Notes: generated by a model from the sequence alone, not told the origin. DNA of 45,998 bases from Victivallis vadensis (GCA_945883775.1 CAMCYG010000006.1:1-45998); one strand, 5' to 3'; positions 24,201-33,595 are shown, counted from the first letter of the stretch. A program made the numbers and translations.

Positions 24201-24883
24201 TCATATGCCCAAAGTGCGGAGCTGAGAATCAGCTTGGACGTGTATTCTGCGGAGGCTGTAGTTCTAAATTGGATCTAGATAGCATTAGTAGGCAGAACAT
24301 ATCGGATATGACTAAGGTCAGCTGGATCAGTCAGAACTGGAAGATGTTTCTGGTCATTCCGCTCGTCCTGCTGGTTGTCATTTTGGGATTGGCCTTCTGG
24401 CCTTCTGTTGATGAGATTGGTCAGAAAGGCACGCCAGGCGGATCGAAACGTGTGGAGAATGCATTGAGGATGCTCGGAAATCTGCGTGTCGGCCAGGTGT
24501 ATCCTCTACAGGAAATGAGAGAGCAGGACGTCAATGGATATATCGAGTATGCAAAAAAAGAGTTTGGGGCAACATTCCTTAGAGTTCAGCTGCTTCCCGG
24601 TGTGACCGTGGTCAAATTGGTGAAACCTCTCTTTAAAGACATAAAGATCGGCTCGCGGCTGTTCTCTCCGAAATTGTCATTTACTGTTTATTATATGCCG
24701 ATATCAGGAAAGCTTGTGTCCAGAAAAGCGACAATGGGACATCTACCGTTGGGGCCGCTAAAGGGATTGGCAAATGGCGTGATAGCAGGTTACGTTGCTT
24801 CCGCAAGTGAGCTTTTAGTTCTAAACGGTGCGACGGAAATAAAGATCGATCAGGGCAAGGTTGCGATTACGGTTAAGAAATGA
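24197..24883 (+). CDS. Zinc-ribbon membrane protein of unknown function
   Basis: I do not recognise a named family. The 228-residue protein has an N-terminal zinc ribbon (CPKCGAENQLGRVFCGGC), one membrane helix at about 50-70 (FLVIPLVLLVVILGLAFW), and a 150-residue extracytoplasmic region. That region contains LPGVTVVKLVKPLFKDIKIG and VTVKK-like beta strands. The ribbon would face the cytoplasm. It overlaps both neighbours by four bases, so the three proteins are probably made in fixed proportion. Confidence 0.7.
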   Translation: MIICPKCGAENQLGRVFCGGCSSKLDLDSISRQNISDMTKVSWISQNWKMFLVIPLVLLVVILGLAFWPSVDEIGQKGTPGGSKRVENALRMLGNLRVGQVYPLQEMREQDVNGYIEYAKKEFGATFLRVQLLPGVTVVKLVKPLFKDIKIGSRLFSPKLSFTVYYMPISGKLVSRKATMGHLPLGPLKGLANGVIAGYVASASELLVLNGATEIKIDQGKVAITVKK

Positions 24884-26217
24884 TGCTTGGATTGCTAACC
24901 GGTACATGTGCCAGTATCTATTTTAGATTTAAGACGCTGCTTAACTGCCAGCAATTGCCTCGAATTTTTCGAGTTCATTCAAAATGGCATCTGAAGTACA
25001 CGGTGCTGAGTGTGGTGAGTTTATTCCTTGCAGGTGATCCTCTTCTGTTCAAAGAGACGATGCAGGACTTTAAGCCGGTTTCTAAGGGGAAGCCCATGCT
25101 TAACAAGAGCTCAACCCGGCGCTTTCATATCTATGGTTCGGATTCTGTCTTGAATCAAAAAATTGCAATGCTGTGCGAGGATGTTGCTTCAGGGGTCGAG
25201 CGATATCTGAGCTTGCAAGTGCCCGCTGGTCCTGGGGTGTTCAAAGTATTCCTGCATTCAGATGAAGAGGTTGACTCCGGTCGTTGTATAACTGCAGCAG
25301 AAATGGCAGATAATAAGGTTTGTTACACCATTCGGCTGGTCAATGTTGATGGAATAGAAGACGTTGATTTAATCAGATGTCTTGTGCGGCAATTGCTCAA
25401 TTGTCTGATTTATTCCCATATCCCGCAGGATAGAGTTGGCAATATGCGAATTGATTTGAAGGGCGTGCTATTACGGGATCTTGCGCCTTCATATATTGTC
25501 GAAGGTCTGCTTGGTAACATTCTGCCAGGTGCCAGAGCCCAAGCCGCCGCAGACGTGCTTGTCAGATGGCGTGATGGCAATCTTTCTGACTTGGACCGTT
25601 TGCTGGCGTTACCTCTCAATTCAACTGGGACTAATATTGTTTCTGATGTCAGCGCTGATCAAGCTGTTTCTACGCTTTTTCTGGATTGGATCAAAGGGTG
25701 GGATAGGAGTGGGGTCATTTTGCAGAGGCTGACCGCTGTTTATGCGAACAAGAGTTTTGTGACAACGGAAGATATCAGGATGTTAAATCCTAAGTTCAAG
25801 GGCTGGCAGGATTTGGTGCTTGAATGGGACAAGTACCTTTTAGGCAGACGGCGCTCAGTCCTCAATCCTGGGTCGTTCGATCGCGAGTCTATGGACAATT
25901 TTCGGAACCAGCTCGTGATATATCCTGGGCTTACAGGTATTCCGGCTGAAGACATGAAGGGAAGAGAGTGTTTATTTCTCTCGGACATCATCCCTTTGAA
26001 AAATAAGGACTGGGTAAAGGATTTTGCTGAAAGCAAAAGGGTTTCCCTGTGCTTGATTTCTGCCGGCAGAGGTGCAGAAATGCAGGACCTTGCCGAGGTA
26101 TATGGCGAATTCTTTGAATCGCTGGGTAACCGTGCAAGAGACTCAAAATTACGTAAATTGCTTGCCTTGGCGGAGGCGAAATTGAAGAAGATTTCAGATT
26201 CGCTGGAGAAGGAATGA
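24880..26217 (+). CDS. Hypothetical protein, possibly membrane-anchored
   Basis: This is a 445-residue protein without a family I can name. A hydrophobic segment near 38-52 (LKYTVLSVVSLFLAG) may be an anchor or a signal if translation begins later. The central part (about 90-290) includes a region where peptidase-MA-like proteins would carry HExxH, but no such motif is present. A C-terminal helix rich in Lys/Glu ends the protein. The start overlaps the previous gene by four bases. It converges on glpK, leaving 18 bases with no terminator seen. Likely acts at the envelope together with the preceding zinc-ribbon membrane protein, by inference from operon structure only. Confidence 0.65.
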   Translation: MMLGLLTGTCASIYFRFKTLLNCQQLPRIFRVHSKWHLKYTVLSVVSLFLAGDPLLFKETMQDFKPVSKGKPMLNKSSTRRFHIYGSDSVLNQKIAMLCEDVASGVERYLSLQVPAGPGVFKVFLHSDEEVDSGRCITAAEMADNKVCYTIRLVNVDGIEDVDLIRCLVRQLLNCLIYSHIPQDRVGNMRIDLKGVLLRDLAPSYIVEGLLGNILPGARAQAAADVLVRWRDGNLSDLDRLLALPLNSTGTNIVSDVSADQAVSTLFLDWIKGWDRSGVILQRLTAVYANKSFVTTEDIRMLNPKFKGWQDLVLEWDKYLLGRRRSVLNPGSFDRESMDNFRNQLVIYPGLTGIPAEDMKGRECLFLSDIIPLKNKDWVKDFAESKRVSLCLISAGRGAEMQDLAEVYGEFFESLGNRARDSKLRKLLALAEAKLKKISDSLEKE

Positions 26218-26235
26218 TAATAACAATGGGCTACG

Positions 26236-27747
26236 TTAAGCTGAATGCCAGGCTAGCGAACGAACCAATGCATTCTTCCATCGGTCATAAAGAATATTGC
26301 GAGTGTTTGGCTTGAGCTTGGGAACATATCTCGTTCTGATGGCAATTTGATCTGTCAGTTCATGTATCCCGGACCAGAAACCGGTTGCAAGGCCGGCCAG
26401 GTATGCGGCTCCCATCGCGGTAGTTTCTGATACTCTGGGTACTTCGACCGGTACATTCAGTATGTCGGCCTGGAATTGCATCAGGAATCTGTTTGTAACA
26501 GCGCCCCCATCGACACGCAGTCTGCGCAGGCGGATCCCTGAATCTTTCTCCATGGCTTCCACGACATCTCTGGTCTGATAGCAAATGCTTTCAAGAGCAG
26601 CCCGTGCAATGTGATTTCTTTTTGTGCCTCTGGTCAGTCCGATTATCATGCCCCTTGCGTGCGGATCCCAGTAGGGGGCGCCAAGTCCGGTTAGAGCCGG
26701 AACGAAATATACTTCCTCGTTGGATGCTATGCTCCTCGCAAGCCCTTCTGTCTCAGAGGCCTGATTGATTATGCCAAGCCCATCTCTCAGCCATTGTATT
26801 GCGGCGCCTGTTGTGAATATGGAGCCCTCTATTGCGTATTGCACAGGTGCGCTGCCCAATCTCCACGCTATCGTTGTTAGCAGTCTATGTCGGCTCTTTA
26901 CTGGTGTGTTTCCTGTGTTCATTAATAAAAAGGAGCCGGTTCCGTAAGTGTTCTTGGCTGAGCCCGGTGTGTAACAGGTCTGGCCGAACAGGGCGGCCTG
27001 CTGATCCCCCGCGACCCCGGCAATGGGCACTCGTTTCCCGAAGAAGACTTTCGGGTCGGTTTCTCCTATGATTTTCGATGACGGGCAAATATCAGGAAGG
27101 ATGGCCGCTGGTATATCCAGTCTATTTAGTATGCTTTTGTCCCAGGCCAGCTTTCTGATGTTGTATAGCATTGTCCTGGAGGCGTTGGAGTAATCTGTAA
27201 CGTGACATGCTCCGCCAGTCAGCTTCCATATCAGCCAGGAATCGATTGTCCCGAAAGCCAGGTCTCCTTCAGCTGCCGCCTTTCCTGCGCCCTTTATGTT
27301 GTCCAGCATCCATCTCACTTTTGTTGCAGAGAAATAGGGGTCTATGAGTAATCCTGTCTTGTCCTGCCAGATTGGCTCCAACCTTTCCTGTCTCAGTTCA
27401 GCGCAGAGATCGGCGGTCCGTCTGTCCTGCCAGACAATGGCATTGCCGATGGGTCTGCCCGAATGCCTGTTCCATATCACGGAAGTCTCGCGCTGGTTTG
27501 TGATGCCTATGCTCGCTATCTGGTCAGCCGGGATGTTGGCCTTTTTTAAGGCGGTCTTGATTAAGCTTAAGGTCACAGTCCATATTTCTTCGGGATTGTG
27601 CTCAACCCAGCCAGGTTTCGGAAAGTACTGTGTAAATTCAGAGTAAGCTCTGCTTGCAACTCTGCATTTTCTGTTGAAAATGATTACTGTTGAACCGGTT
27701 GTGCCCTGATCGATTGCCAGTACGTATCTATTCTTGGTTTCAGTCAT
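26236..27747 (-). CDS. glpK: Glycerol kinase
   Basis: The enzyme phosphorylates glycerol to glycerol-3-phosphate using ATP. The 503-residue FGGY-family protein shows the N-terminal AIDQGTTGSTVIIF, HNPEEIW, NQRETSVIWNRHSGRPIGNA, GTIDSWLIWKLTGG, GDQQAALFGQ and LRVDGGAVTNRFLMQFQADI. The ATG at 27747 is preferred; a GTG at 27759 would add four residues. No glpF or glpD lies nearby, so glycerol may come from lipid turnover or a remote transporter. It is divergent from the pyrophosphatase gene across about 110 bases that must hold both promoters. Confidence 0.96.
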   Translation of the reverse strand: MTETKNRYVLAIDQGTTGSTVIIFNRKCRVASRAYSEFTQYFPKPGWVEHNPEEIWTVTLSLIKTALKKANIPADQIASIGITNQRETSVIWNRHSGRPIGNAIVWQDRRTADLCAELRQERLEPIWQDKTGLLIDPYFSATKVRWMLDNIKGAGKAAAEGDLAFGTIDSWLIWKLTGGACHVTDYSNASRTMLYNIRKLAWDKSILNRLDIPAAILPDICPSSKIIGETDPKVFFGKRVPIAGVAGDQQAALFGQTCYTPGSAKNTYGTGSFLLMNTGNTPVKSRHRLLTTIAWRLGSAPVQYAIEGSIFTTGAAIQWLRDGLGIINQASETEGLARSIASNEEVYFVPALTGLGAPYWDPHARGMIIGLTRGTKRNHIARAALESICYQTRDVVEAMEKDSGIRLRRLRVDGGAVTNRFLMQFQADILNVPVEVPRVSETTAMGAAYLAGLATGFWSGIHELTDQIAIRTRYVPKLKPNTRNILYDRWKNALVRSLAWHSA

Positions 27748-27856
27748 AATAAAATCCACAATTAGTTTGCAAGCAGGGTGATTAATTGTTAAGTATTAAA
27801 CGTTTTTTTTGTGGCAGTTGGAAGCTAAATGTAACAACAATAAACGCGGGGAGAGT

Positions 27857-30319
27857 ATGTCGAAAAGATTACTGTTAGTGTCGGTTCTTGCTCTAGTGTG
27901 TTGCGCGGCGTTCATGCCGGTAATGGCCAGCGAAGCAGACCTTGTGCTTCCTGATCTTGGTGCTGTGAGTTTCAGCAGTATAGGCGGTCTCACAGGTACC
28001 AAATTGATGCTGATAGGGATAGGTGTCTGTTTCGTAGGCCTGCTTTTCGCGCTTTTGCAGTATTTCAAAACGGAGAAACTGCCCGTTCATAAATCCATGA
28101 GCGATGTGTCAGCTATTATCTGGGAGACCTGTAAAAGTTATCTGGCTCAGCAGGGCAAGTTCCTTGTGATGTTGTGGTGCCTGATAGCAGTCTGCATGGT
28201 TTACTATTTCGGTTTCCTTACTCCTCCTAAAGGGCAGGAAACAATGCTGACGGTGAAGCATGTGGTAATAATATTAATGTCGTCGATTCTCGGAATCCTT
28301 GGGTCATACGGTGTTGCATGGTTCGGAATGCGTATTAATACATTTGCGAACAGCCGGTCGGCTTTTGCAGCTCTTCGCGGAACACCTTGGGAGGCTTTGG
28401 CTATCCCGATGCGCTCGGGTATGAGCGTCGGTATGCTTCTAATCACGGTCGAGCTTTTCTTCATGATCTGCATCCTTATATTCCTGGCTCCTGAACTGCG
28501 TGGACCCTGCTTTATCGGGTTCGCAATAGGTGAGTCGCTGGGTGCCTCTGCCTTGCGTATCTGCGGTGGAATATTCACAAAGATCGCCGATATAGGATCA
28601 GATCTGATGAAGATAGTGTTCAAGCTGCCGGAAGATGATCCAAAGAATCCTGGTGTCATCGCAGATTGTACTGGTGATAATGCCGGAGACAGCGTAGGTC
28701 CGACAGCTGACGGCTTCGAAACCTACGGCGTAACCGGTGTGGCGCTGATTGTGTTCCTGGCTCTGGTTCTGGGTTCAGGTGTCCTTTGCGCACAGATGAT
28801 CGTATGGATATTTGTCATGCGTATCCTTATGATTGTAGCGGCATTGGTGTCATATCTGGTTAACGACGTTTATTTCACCGGAAAATTAAAGGATGCTAAA
28901 GCATTTGATCCTGAGCATCCTCTGACGGTACTTGTGTGGCTGACCTCTATAGTCTGTATATTGGTGACATATGCTGCAAGTAAGGTTCTGCTAGGTGATG
29001 TTGTGATTAATGGTGTTGCTCAGCCTGATCTGTGGCTGGTGCTTTCGACCATTATTTCATGTGGCACCATAGCCGGTGCTCTTATTCCGGAGTTCACCAA
29101 GGTGTTTACCAGTACTAATGCGAAGCACGTTAAGGAAGTTGTGACCGCCTCCAGACAGGGTGGCGCATCACTTAACATCCTTTCCGGTTTTGTGGCTGGT
29201 AACTTCTCGGCATTCTGGGAGGGTTTAACGATGCTGGGCCTGATGTTGATTTCTGCATTGCTTGCATCTCATCCGGCGGTTGCCAGTCTTATGCCCGCTG
29301 AATATGCTTTTGCGGCTCCGATCTTCGCCTTCGGTCTTGTGGCGTTCGGATTCCTTGGTATGGGTCCTGTCACAATAGCGGTCGACAGCTTCGGTCCCGT
29401 ATCGGACAATGCCCAGTCTGTGTATGAGTTGAGCCGGATAGAAAGCATCCCCAATATCGCGAAAGACATCGAGAAGGACTTCGGGTTTAAACCTGACTTC
29501 GAGAATGCCAAGCTTAATCTTGAGCGTAACGACGGTGCGGGAAATACTTTCAAGGCTACGGCCAAGCCGGTGCTGATAGGTACTGCCGTTGTGGGCGCGA
29601 CAACCATGATTTTCGGTATCATCATCATGCTCGGCAAGGTGAATCCGAATGGTATCGAAGGTGTCATATCCAGTCTGAGTCTTGTCAGGCCGGAGATTGT
29701 TCTTGGTCTGCTTATGGGCGGTGCGGTGATATATTGGTTCACTGGCGCGGCAACGCAGGCTGTGGTGACCGGATCGTACCGTGCTGTCGTCTACATAAAA
29801 GAGAACATGAACCTGAATGCGGCTACGGCCTCTATCAAGGACAGCAAAGAAGTTGTAAGGATCTGCACTGTCTATGCGCAGAAGGGTATGTTCAATATCT
29901 TTGTGGCTGTCTTCTGTTTTGCGCTCTCGCTGGCATTCTTCAATCCGTTCTTCTTTATCGGTTACCTGATCTCTATTGCCTTCTTCGGGCTTTATCAGGC
30001 AATCTTTATGGCAAACGCAGGCGGCGCCTGGGATAATGCCAAGAAGATCGTGGAAGTAGATCTGCGCGCTAAGGGTACCGATCTGCACGCTGCGACAGTC
30101 GTTGGTGATACCGTAGGCGATCCCTTCAAAGATACATCTTCCGTGGCTATGAACCCTATCATCAAGTTCACCACTTTGTTTGGCCTGCTTGCTACAGAAA
30201 TTGCAGTTGCCATGACAGATGTGAGACTGAAGTACATTATAGGTGGTTTGGTCTTCAGTGTTGCGCTTATCTTCGTGTATCGCTCCTTCTACTGCATGCG
30301 TATTCCAGAAGATAAATAA
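27857..30319 (+). CDS. hppA: Membrane-bound proton/sodium-translocating pyrophosphatase
   Basis: This 820-residue polytopic protein hydrolyses PPi and pumps cations across the inner membrane. Diagnostic blocks are PEDDPKNPGVIADCTGDNAGDS followed by VGPTADGFETYG in the substrate site (two parts), and VVGDTVGDPFKDTS near the C-terminus. The GNTFKAT segment has Lys at the position that distinguishes potassium-independent from potassium-dependent enzymes (Ala in the latter), so potassium independence is predicted. It is longer than the usual 650-770 residues, with an N-terminal signal-like helix. The DCTGDNAGDSVGP form differs from the plant/Thermotoga DNVGDNVGD type and marks a separate clade. 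The start at 27857 has GGGGAG upstream. A strong terminator follows. Confidence 0.95.
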   Translation: MSKRLLLVSVLALVCCAAFMPVMASEADLVLPDLGAVSFSSIGGLTGTKLMLIGIGVCFVGLLFALLQYFKTEKLPVHKSMSDVSAIIWETCKSYLAQQGKFLVMLWCLIAVCMVYYFGFLTPPKGQETMLTVKHVVIILMSSILGILGSYGVAWFGMRINTFANSRSAFAALRGTPWEALAIPMRSGMSVGMLLITVELFFMICILIFLAPELRGPCFIGFAIGESLGASALRICGGIFTKIADIGSDLMKIVFKLPEDDPKNPGVIADCTGDNAGDSVGPTADGFETYGVTGVALIVFLALVLGSGVLCAQMIVWIFVMRILMIVAALVSYLVNDVYFTGKLKDAKAFDPEHPLTVLVWLTSIVCILVTYAASKVLLGDVVINGVAQPDLWLVLSTIISCGTIAGALIPEFTKVFTSTNAKHVKEVVTASRQGGASLNILSGFVAGNFSAFWEGLTMLGLMLISALLASHPAVASLMPAEYAFAAPIFAFGLVAFGFLGMGPVTIAVDSFGPVSDNAQSVYELSRIESIPNIAKDIEKDFGFKPDFENAKLNLERNDGAGNTFKATAKPVLIGTAVVGATTMIFGIIIMLGKVNPNGIEGVISSLSLVRPEIVLGLLMGGAVIYWFTGAATQAVVTGSYRAVVYIKENMNLNAATASIKDSKEVVRICTVYAQKGMFNIFVAVFCFALSLAFFNPFFFIGYLISIAFFGLYQAIFMANAGGAWDNAKKIVEVDLRAKGTDLHAATVVGDTVGDPFKDTSSVAMNPIIKFTTLFGLLATEIAVAMTDVRLKYIIGGLVFSVALIFVYRSFYCMRIPEDK

Positions 30320-30338
30320 AACCTATTCGTGATTGTTT

Positions 30339-30378
30339 AAGGCGGCCTGAGACTGGACATCAGGCCGCCTTTCTTTTA
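30339..30378 (+). terminator. Intrinsic terminator after hppA
   Basis: A perfect 12-base stem (AAGGCGGCCTGA with TCAGGCCGCCTT) and a nine-base loop are followed by TCTTTTAT. It ends only about 14 bases before the next start codon, so the next gene needs read-through or a promoter upstream of the hairpin. Confidence 0.88.
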
Positions 30379-30391
30379 TAACCTGATTCAT

Positions 30392-31162
30392 ATGAAACTG
30401 CGATTTCTCGGAACTGGAACATCGGTTGGAATACCTGTGATCGGCTGTGATTGCAAAGTGTGTACTTCTCCCGACCCAAGGAATGCAAGGACCAGGGCCA
30501 GTGTTCAGATCTCTTCTCAGGATACTTCTATCATAGTCGATACACCCCCTGATTTCAGGTTGCAGGTATTGCATGCCGGGATAAGAAGAGTTGATGCGGT
30601 TCTATTTACGCATTCGCATGCTGACCATATATTCGGATTTGATGATATAAGGCGTTTTAACACCATCCAGGATGCGATGATTCCTGCATACGCGCCGCAA
30701 GGTACAATTGATGACCTGAAGCGTATTTTTGATTATGTAAGCGCAGAAAAGGGTGACGGAGGCTACCGGCCGTTAACAGAGTTCAGGCTGATCGCTGGTG
30801 ATTTCCGCGTGGGAGATATAGAGGTGGCAGCGGTTCCTGTCGTGCATGACCAGAAGCCATGTCATGGCTTCATATTCAGGCATCGCGGGGTGTCTGTAGG
30901 TTATGCCCCAGATTGCGGGACGATGCCCGAGGCGTCCCTGCAAAGGTTTAAAGGCGTCGATGTCATGGTCCTGGACGCCTTGCGCTACAGGCCGCACCGG
31001 ACGCATATGACTGTAGAGCAAAGTGTTCAGGTTCTGGGCCTTATTGGTGCAACCCGTTCATATCTCACTCACATGTGTCATGAGGTAGAACACGGCGAAC
31101 TGCAGTTGAGTTTGGGCAGGGATATGTTTGTGGCATATGATGGACTAGTTCTGGAGGTATGA
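30392..31162 (+). CDS. PhnP-like metallo-beta-lactamase-fold hydrolase
   Basis: The 256-residue protein starts MKLRFLGTGTSVGIPVIGCD and has the CxCxVC zinc cluster followed by DPRNARTRAS, as in PhnP-type phosphodiesterases. The metallo-beta-lactamase motif is FTHSHADHIFGFDD, with further metal ligands expected at VVHDQKPCHG, VGYAPDCGTMP and LTHMCHEVEHGEL. PhnP opens 5-phosphoribosyl 1,2-cyclic phosphate, but many relatives outside phosphonate operons have other or unknown substrates, and there are no phn genes here. Its stop overlaps the tatD start (ATGATG), a pairing common in bacteria. Confidence 0.85.
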   Translation: MKLRFLGTGTSVGIPVIGCDCKVCTSPDPRNARTRASVQISSQDTSIIVDTPPDFRLQVLHAGIRRVDAVLFTHSHADHIFGFDDIRRFNTIQDAMIPAYAPQGTIDDLKRIFDYVSAEKGDGGYRPLTEFRLIAGDFRVGDIEVAAVPVVHDQKPCHGFIFRHRGVSVGYAPDCGTMPEASLQRFKGVDVMVLDALRYRPHRTHMTVEQSVQVLGLIGATRSYLTHMCHEVEHGELQLSLGRDMFVAYDGLVLEV

Positions 31163-31980
31163 TGCTTTTTGATTCGCACGCTCACCTTGCCTCGTTTCCT
31201 GACGACAAGCTTGATGGTATTGTAAAGAATGCCATCTCTGCCGGTGTTAGTGATGTTATGTGCACGGGCCATGAGCAGATCATGAATGAGCGAACTATTG
31301 AGATATGCGCTAGATACCACAAAATGCTTCACTGTGCTTTGGGCTATGACCGAGATTGCGCTAAGGCCTATGCAGGAGTTAGTCGTCTGGAAATTGTGCG
31401 TGCTATGGAGGGATTGATTGCTGGCATGCTGCAACAGGCCGCTCAGAAGCATGTTAGAGTGGCGGCTATCGGAGAGATAGGCCTTGATTATCACTATTCT
31501 CCGGAAACCGCTGAACCGCAGAAGATCCTGTTTCAATTGCAGGTCGAGTCGGCTGTGGGCTTGGGGCTGCCCGTTATAGTTCACTGCAGAGATGCTGAGC
31601 AGGATACGTTGGAGATATTATCTGCAGTGTCTGGAGGGGGTGGGGGGCGTGTGTCTTGCGGTGTGATCCACTGTTTTACCGGCTCGGCTGAATTTGCGTC
31701 GAAAGTTCTGAATATGGGATTCTATATCGGGATCAGCGGCATAGTCACTTTCAGAAATGCGGAGAACGTTCGTGAAATCGCCAAGTACGTTCCGGAAGAC
31801 AGGCTTCTAATCGAGACTGACTCGCCATACCTATCCCCGATGCCGGACCGTGGCAGAGTTAACGAACCGGCCCGTTTGGAAAGTGTCGCGCGCAAGGTGG
31901 CGGAGATAAGGGGCATAGCGTATGAAAAGGTGGCAGAGATGACGCGTGCCAATGCAATCAGGCTTTTCAACTGCATGTAG
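31159..31980 (+). CDS. TatD-family metal-dependent DNase
   Basis: The 273-residue TIM-barrel hydrolase has the first metal site FDSHAHLASFPDD, the glutamate in AIGEIGLDYHYS, histidines in PVIVHCRDAEQDT and GVIHCFTGS, and the terminal aspartate in LIETDSPYLSPMP. These cover the family ligands. TatD enzymes degrade DNA 3' to 5' and act in repair or quality control. Start is the ATG at 31159 or the adjacent one at 31162. A poly-glycine run (GGGGG, around residue 160) is unusual. Confidence 0.92.
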   Translation: MMLFDSHAHLASFPDDKLDGIVKNAISAGVSDVMCTGHEQIMNERTIEICARYHKMLHCALGYDRDCAKAYAGVSRLEIVRAMEGLIAGMLQQAAQKHVRVAAIGEIGLDYHYSPETAEPQKILFQLQVESAVGLGLPVIVHCRDAEQDTLEILSAVSGGGGGRVSCGVIHCFTGSAEFASKVLNMGFYIGISGIVTFRNAENVREIAKYVPEDRLLIETDSPYLSPMPDRGRVNEPARLESVARKVAEIRGIAYEKVAEMTRANAIRLFNCM

Positions 31981-32271
31981 ATTCCCGTAGGGGCGGCGTT
32001 GAATTCCTGAACGACGATTCTTTTCAATCGCCGCAAAGGGTTGCGGCTCCTACAAAACAAAAACCAAACACGTTTCTATTCTGCTCTTCTGTAGGAGTCG
32101 ATCCCCTGATCGACGATTCTGCGCAGAAAAACAAAAAGTTTGCGAATAGTCGTGTAGTTTTTCCAAGCCAGACCAAATATCGGGCGCCGGCAAGCAGCGC
32201 CCCTTCTAAGGGAAATCTTCCAAAAAGCAATTCCGTATAAGGTTCAGATCAATACAATGAATTCCTGACGG
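31981..32271. repeat. Intergenic region with GTAGGAG/CGACGATTC repeats; no gene
   Basis: Contains GTAGGGGCGGCGTTGAATTC then CTGAACGACGATTC, and later TGTAGGAGTCGATCCCCTG then ATCGACGATTCTGCGC. These are two related blocks of the TGTAGGAGC...CGATTCTG type of dispersed repeat. GGGCGCCGGCAAGCAGCGCCC (32182-32202 area) can form a hairpin. It lies between convergent tatD and the DUF167 gene. Confidence 0.45.
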
Positions 32272-32595
32272 CTAATAGCCGAGAGTCGTAATTAGTTGAG
32301 CGAGTGAGACTCCTCGGATCTGCACTGACTTTCTTCGTGATGATAAACCTGCAGTAATGGTTATGCTCTGCTTCTTTACATACAAAGCGTCCGCTAGAAT
32401 ATCTATGATGGCGCTATTGGCTTTGCCGTGTTCCGGTGGGGCTGTTACTGCTATCTTTATGGTGTTACCATAAATTCCTTTGATCTGGTTTCTAGATGCA
32501 GCCGGTGCCACGGTAATGTTGAGGCATACTGACCCATTAGTTTCCTGTGCATAAGGTGCGGCCGACTGGTTCGCCGTTATGACTCGTGCGCTCAT
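32272..32595 (-). CDS. DUF167 (YggU-like) family protein
   Basis: A 107-residue protein; the longer frame upstream runs through the YggT gene out of phase and is rejected. Typical DUF167 blocks are LNITVAPAASRNQIKGIYGN, IKIAVTAPPEHGKANSAIID and KKQSITITAGLSSRRKSVQI. Function is unknown, though the family is widespread and is often encoded beside yggT. The ATG at 32595 overlaps the YggT stop by four bases. The N-terminal 20 residues are extra compared with the minimal domain. Confidence 0.88.
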   Translation of the reverse strand: MSARVITANQSAAPYAQETNGSVCLNITVAPAASRNQIKGIYGNTIKIAVTAPPEHGKANSAIIDILADALYVKKQSITITAGLSSRRKSVQIRGVSLAQLITTLGY

Positions 32596-33485
32596 AGGGC
32601 TTGAATACTGGTGGACAGGATTCTCATCAGGAAGTCGTACAGATAGCCCAGGACCATGAGGAAAATTATTGGCGTGATGTCCATCATTCCGATCATGATG
32701 GGGTAACGTCTCATAGGTCCCATGAGCATATCGATAAATTCTCGTGAAATAGCGCTCAGTTCTCCTCTGGCCGTCATCATGCCGATCCACGAAGCAATTA
32801 TCAGCACTATCAGTGATGTGGTTATGAGATTGATGATTCCTATGAATCCAGCTAGCGACACAAGCGCCAGTTTCGTAAACAGCATCGCCAGCGGTTCAGC
32901 TTCCCATCCCAAGGTTACATTTAATACGGCGCCATGGATGTCTGCAGGGAGGCCGGTCAAATCAATAAGCGCCGTTAGCAAACAGCCGAAAAGAATTAGG
33001 AATATTGGCTGAATGCTCAGAGGAAGGCTCGAAACTGGCTGGGACACCGCCTGCAGAGCATTGGATGCGCGATTAGAGAAGGACCTGTTGAGCGTATAAA
33101 TCATGGAAAGTGCCCAGAGGTAGAATAGTGTTATACCAAGCGAAATTGCGCTCGCTATGGCACAGTTAGTCAGGTCGCTTATATCTGCAACTCTGCTGAT
33201 GCCAAATGTTAATGGGAGAAGCGTTGAGTTTGATGGCAACGAGCTCAACAGTAAGCACTTAAGTACAAATAAGAATAGGATTACTATTACAGATTTGGCG
33301 ATATCAGGAAGTCTCCCGATTACTGGATCCAGAAATTCTAAGGCTTTGTCCGAAGGCGACATTGCCATGTATACGTAAGGGTTAAAGAAGCTGTCTCTGT
33401 TGGCTCTTGCCCACAGCCTGATCCAGAAGGCAATTAGGATCAAATTGAATAGAAGGTCGATGTTTTTGATGTTCATTCGGTGCAT
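32592..33485 (-). CDS. YggT-family membrane protein
   Basis: The 297-residue protein has about six hydrophobic helices. It ends with the YggT signature region (LMGPMRRYPIMIGMMDITPI followed by a hydrophobic helix), and the N-terminal half has a comparable block around LDPVIGRLPDIAKS, suggesting two YggT units. YggT proteins of unknown mechanism are linked to osmotic tolerance and cell-division gene neighbourhoods. Start could be 33485 or 33476; neither has a clear binding site. Divergent from the small basic protein gene. Confidence 0.8.
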   Translation of the reverse strand: MHRMNIKNIDLLFNLILIAFWIRLWARANRDSFFNPYVYMAMSPSDKALEFLDPVIGRLPDIAKSVIVILFLFVLKCLLLSSLPSNSTLLPLTFGISRVADISDLTNCAIASAISLGITLFYLWALSMIYTLNRSFSNRASNALQAVSQPVSSLPLSIQPIFLILFGCLLTALIDLTGLPADIHGAVLNVTLGWEAEPLAMLFTKLALVSLAGFIGIINLITTSLIVLIIASWIGMMTARGELSAISREFIDMLMGPMRRYPIMIGMMDITPIIFLMVLGYLYDFLMRILSTSIQAL

Positions 33486-33537
33486 TGATATGCATTCGTA
33501 TGTCTCCAGTCAAGCCTGGATTCGGGTAAGTGCAGAT

Positions 33538-33566
33538 TTGACATTCAGCCCCGGGATGATTACATT
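33538..33566 (+). promoter_or_regulatory. Candidate sigma-70 promoter of the small basic protein gene
   Basis: TTGACA (33538-33543) and TACATT (33561-33566) have the ideal 17-base spacing. They are followed by an AAGGAG ribosome-binding site and the start at 33596. Confidence 0.6.
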
Positions 33567-33595
33567 ACTCACGTTTTAACAAAGGAGTAATAACT

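Noticed and set aside
29225-30088. 287-codon minus-strand frame opposite the pyrophosphatase gene
   Set aside because: Shadow of a strongly conserved membrane protein; composition (His/Arg/Asp) is that of an antisense frame.
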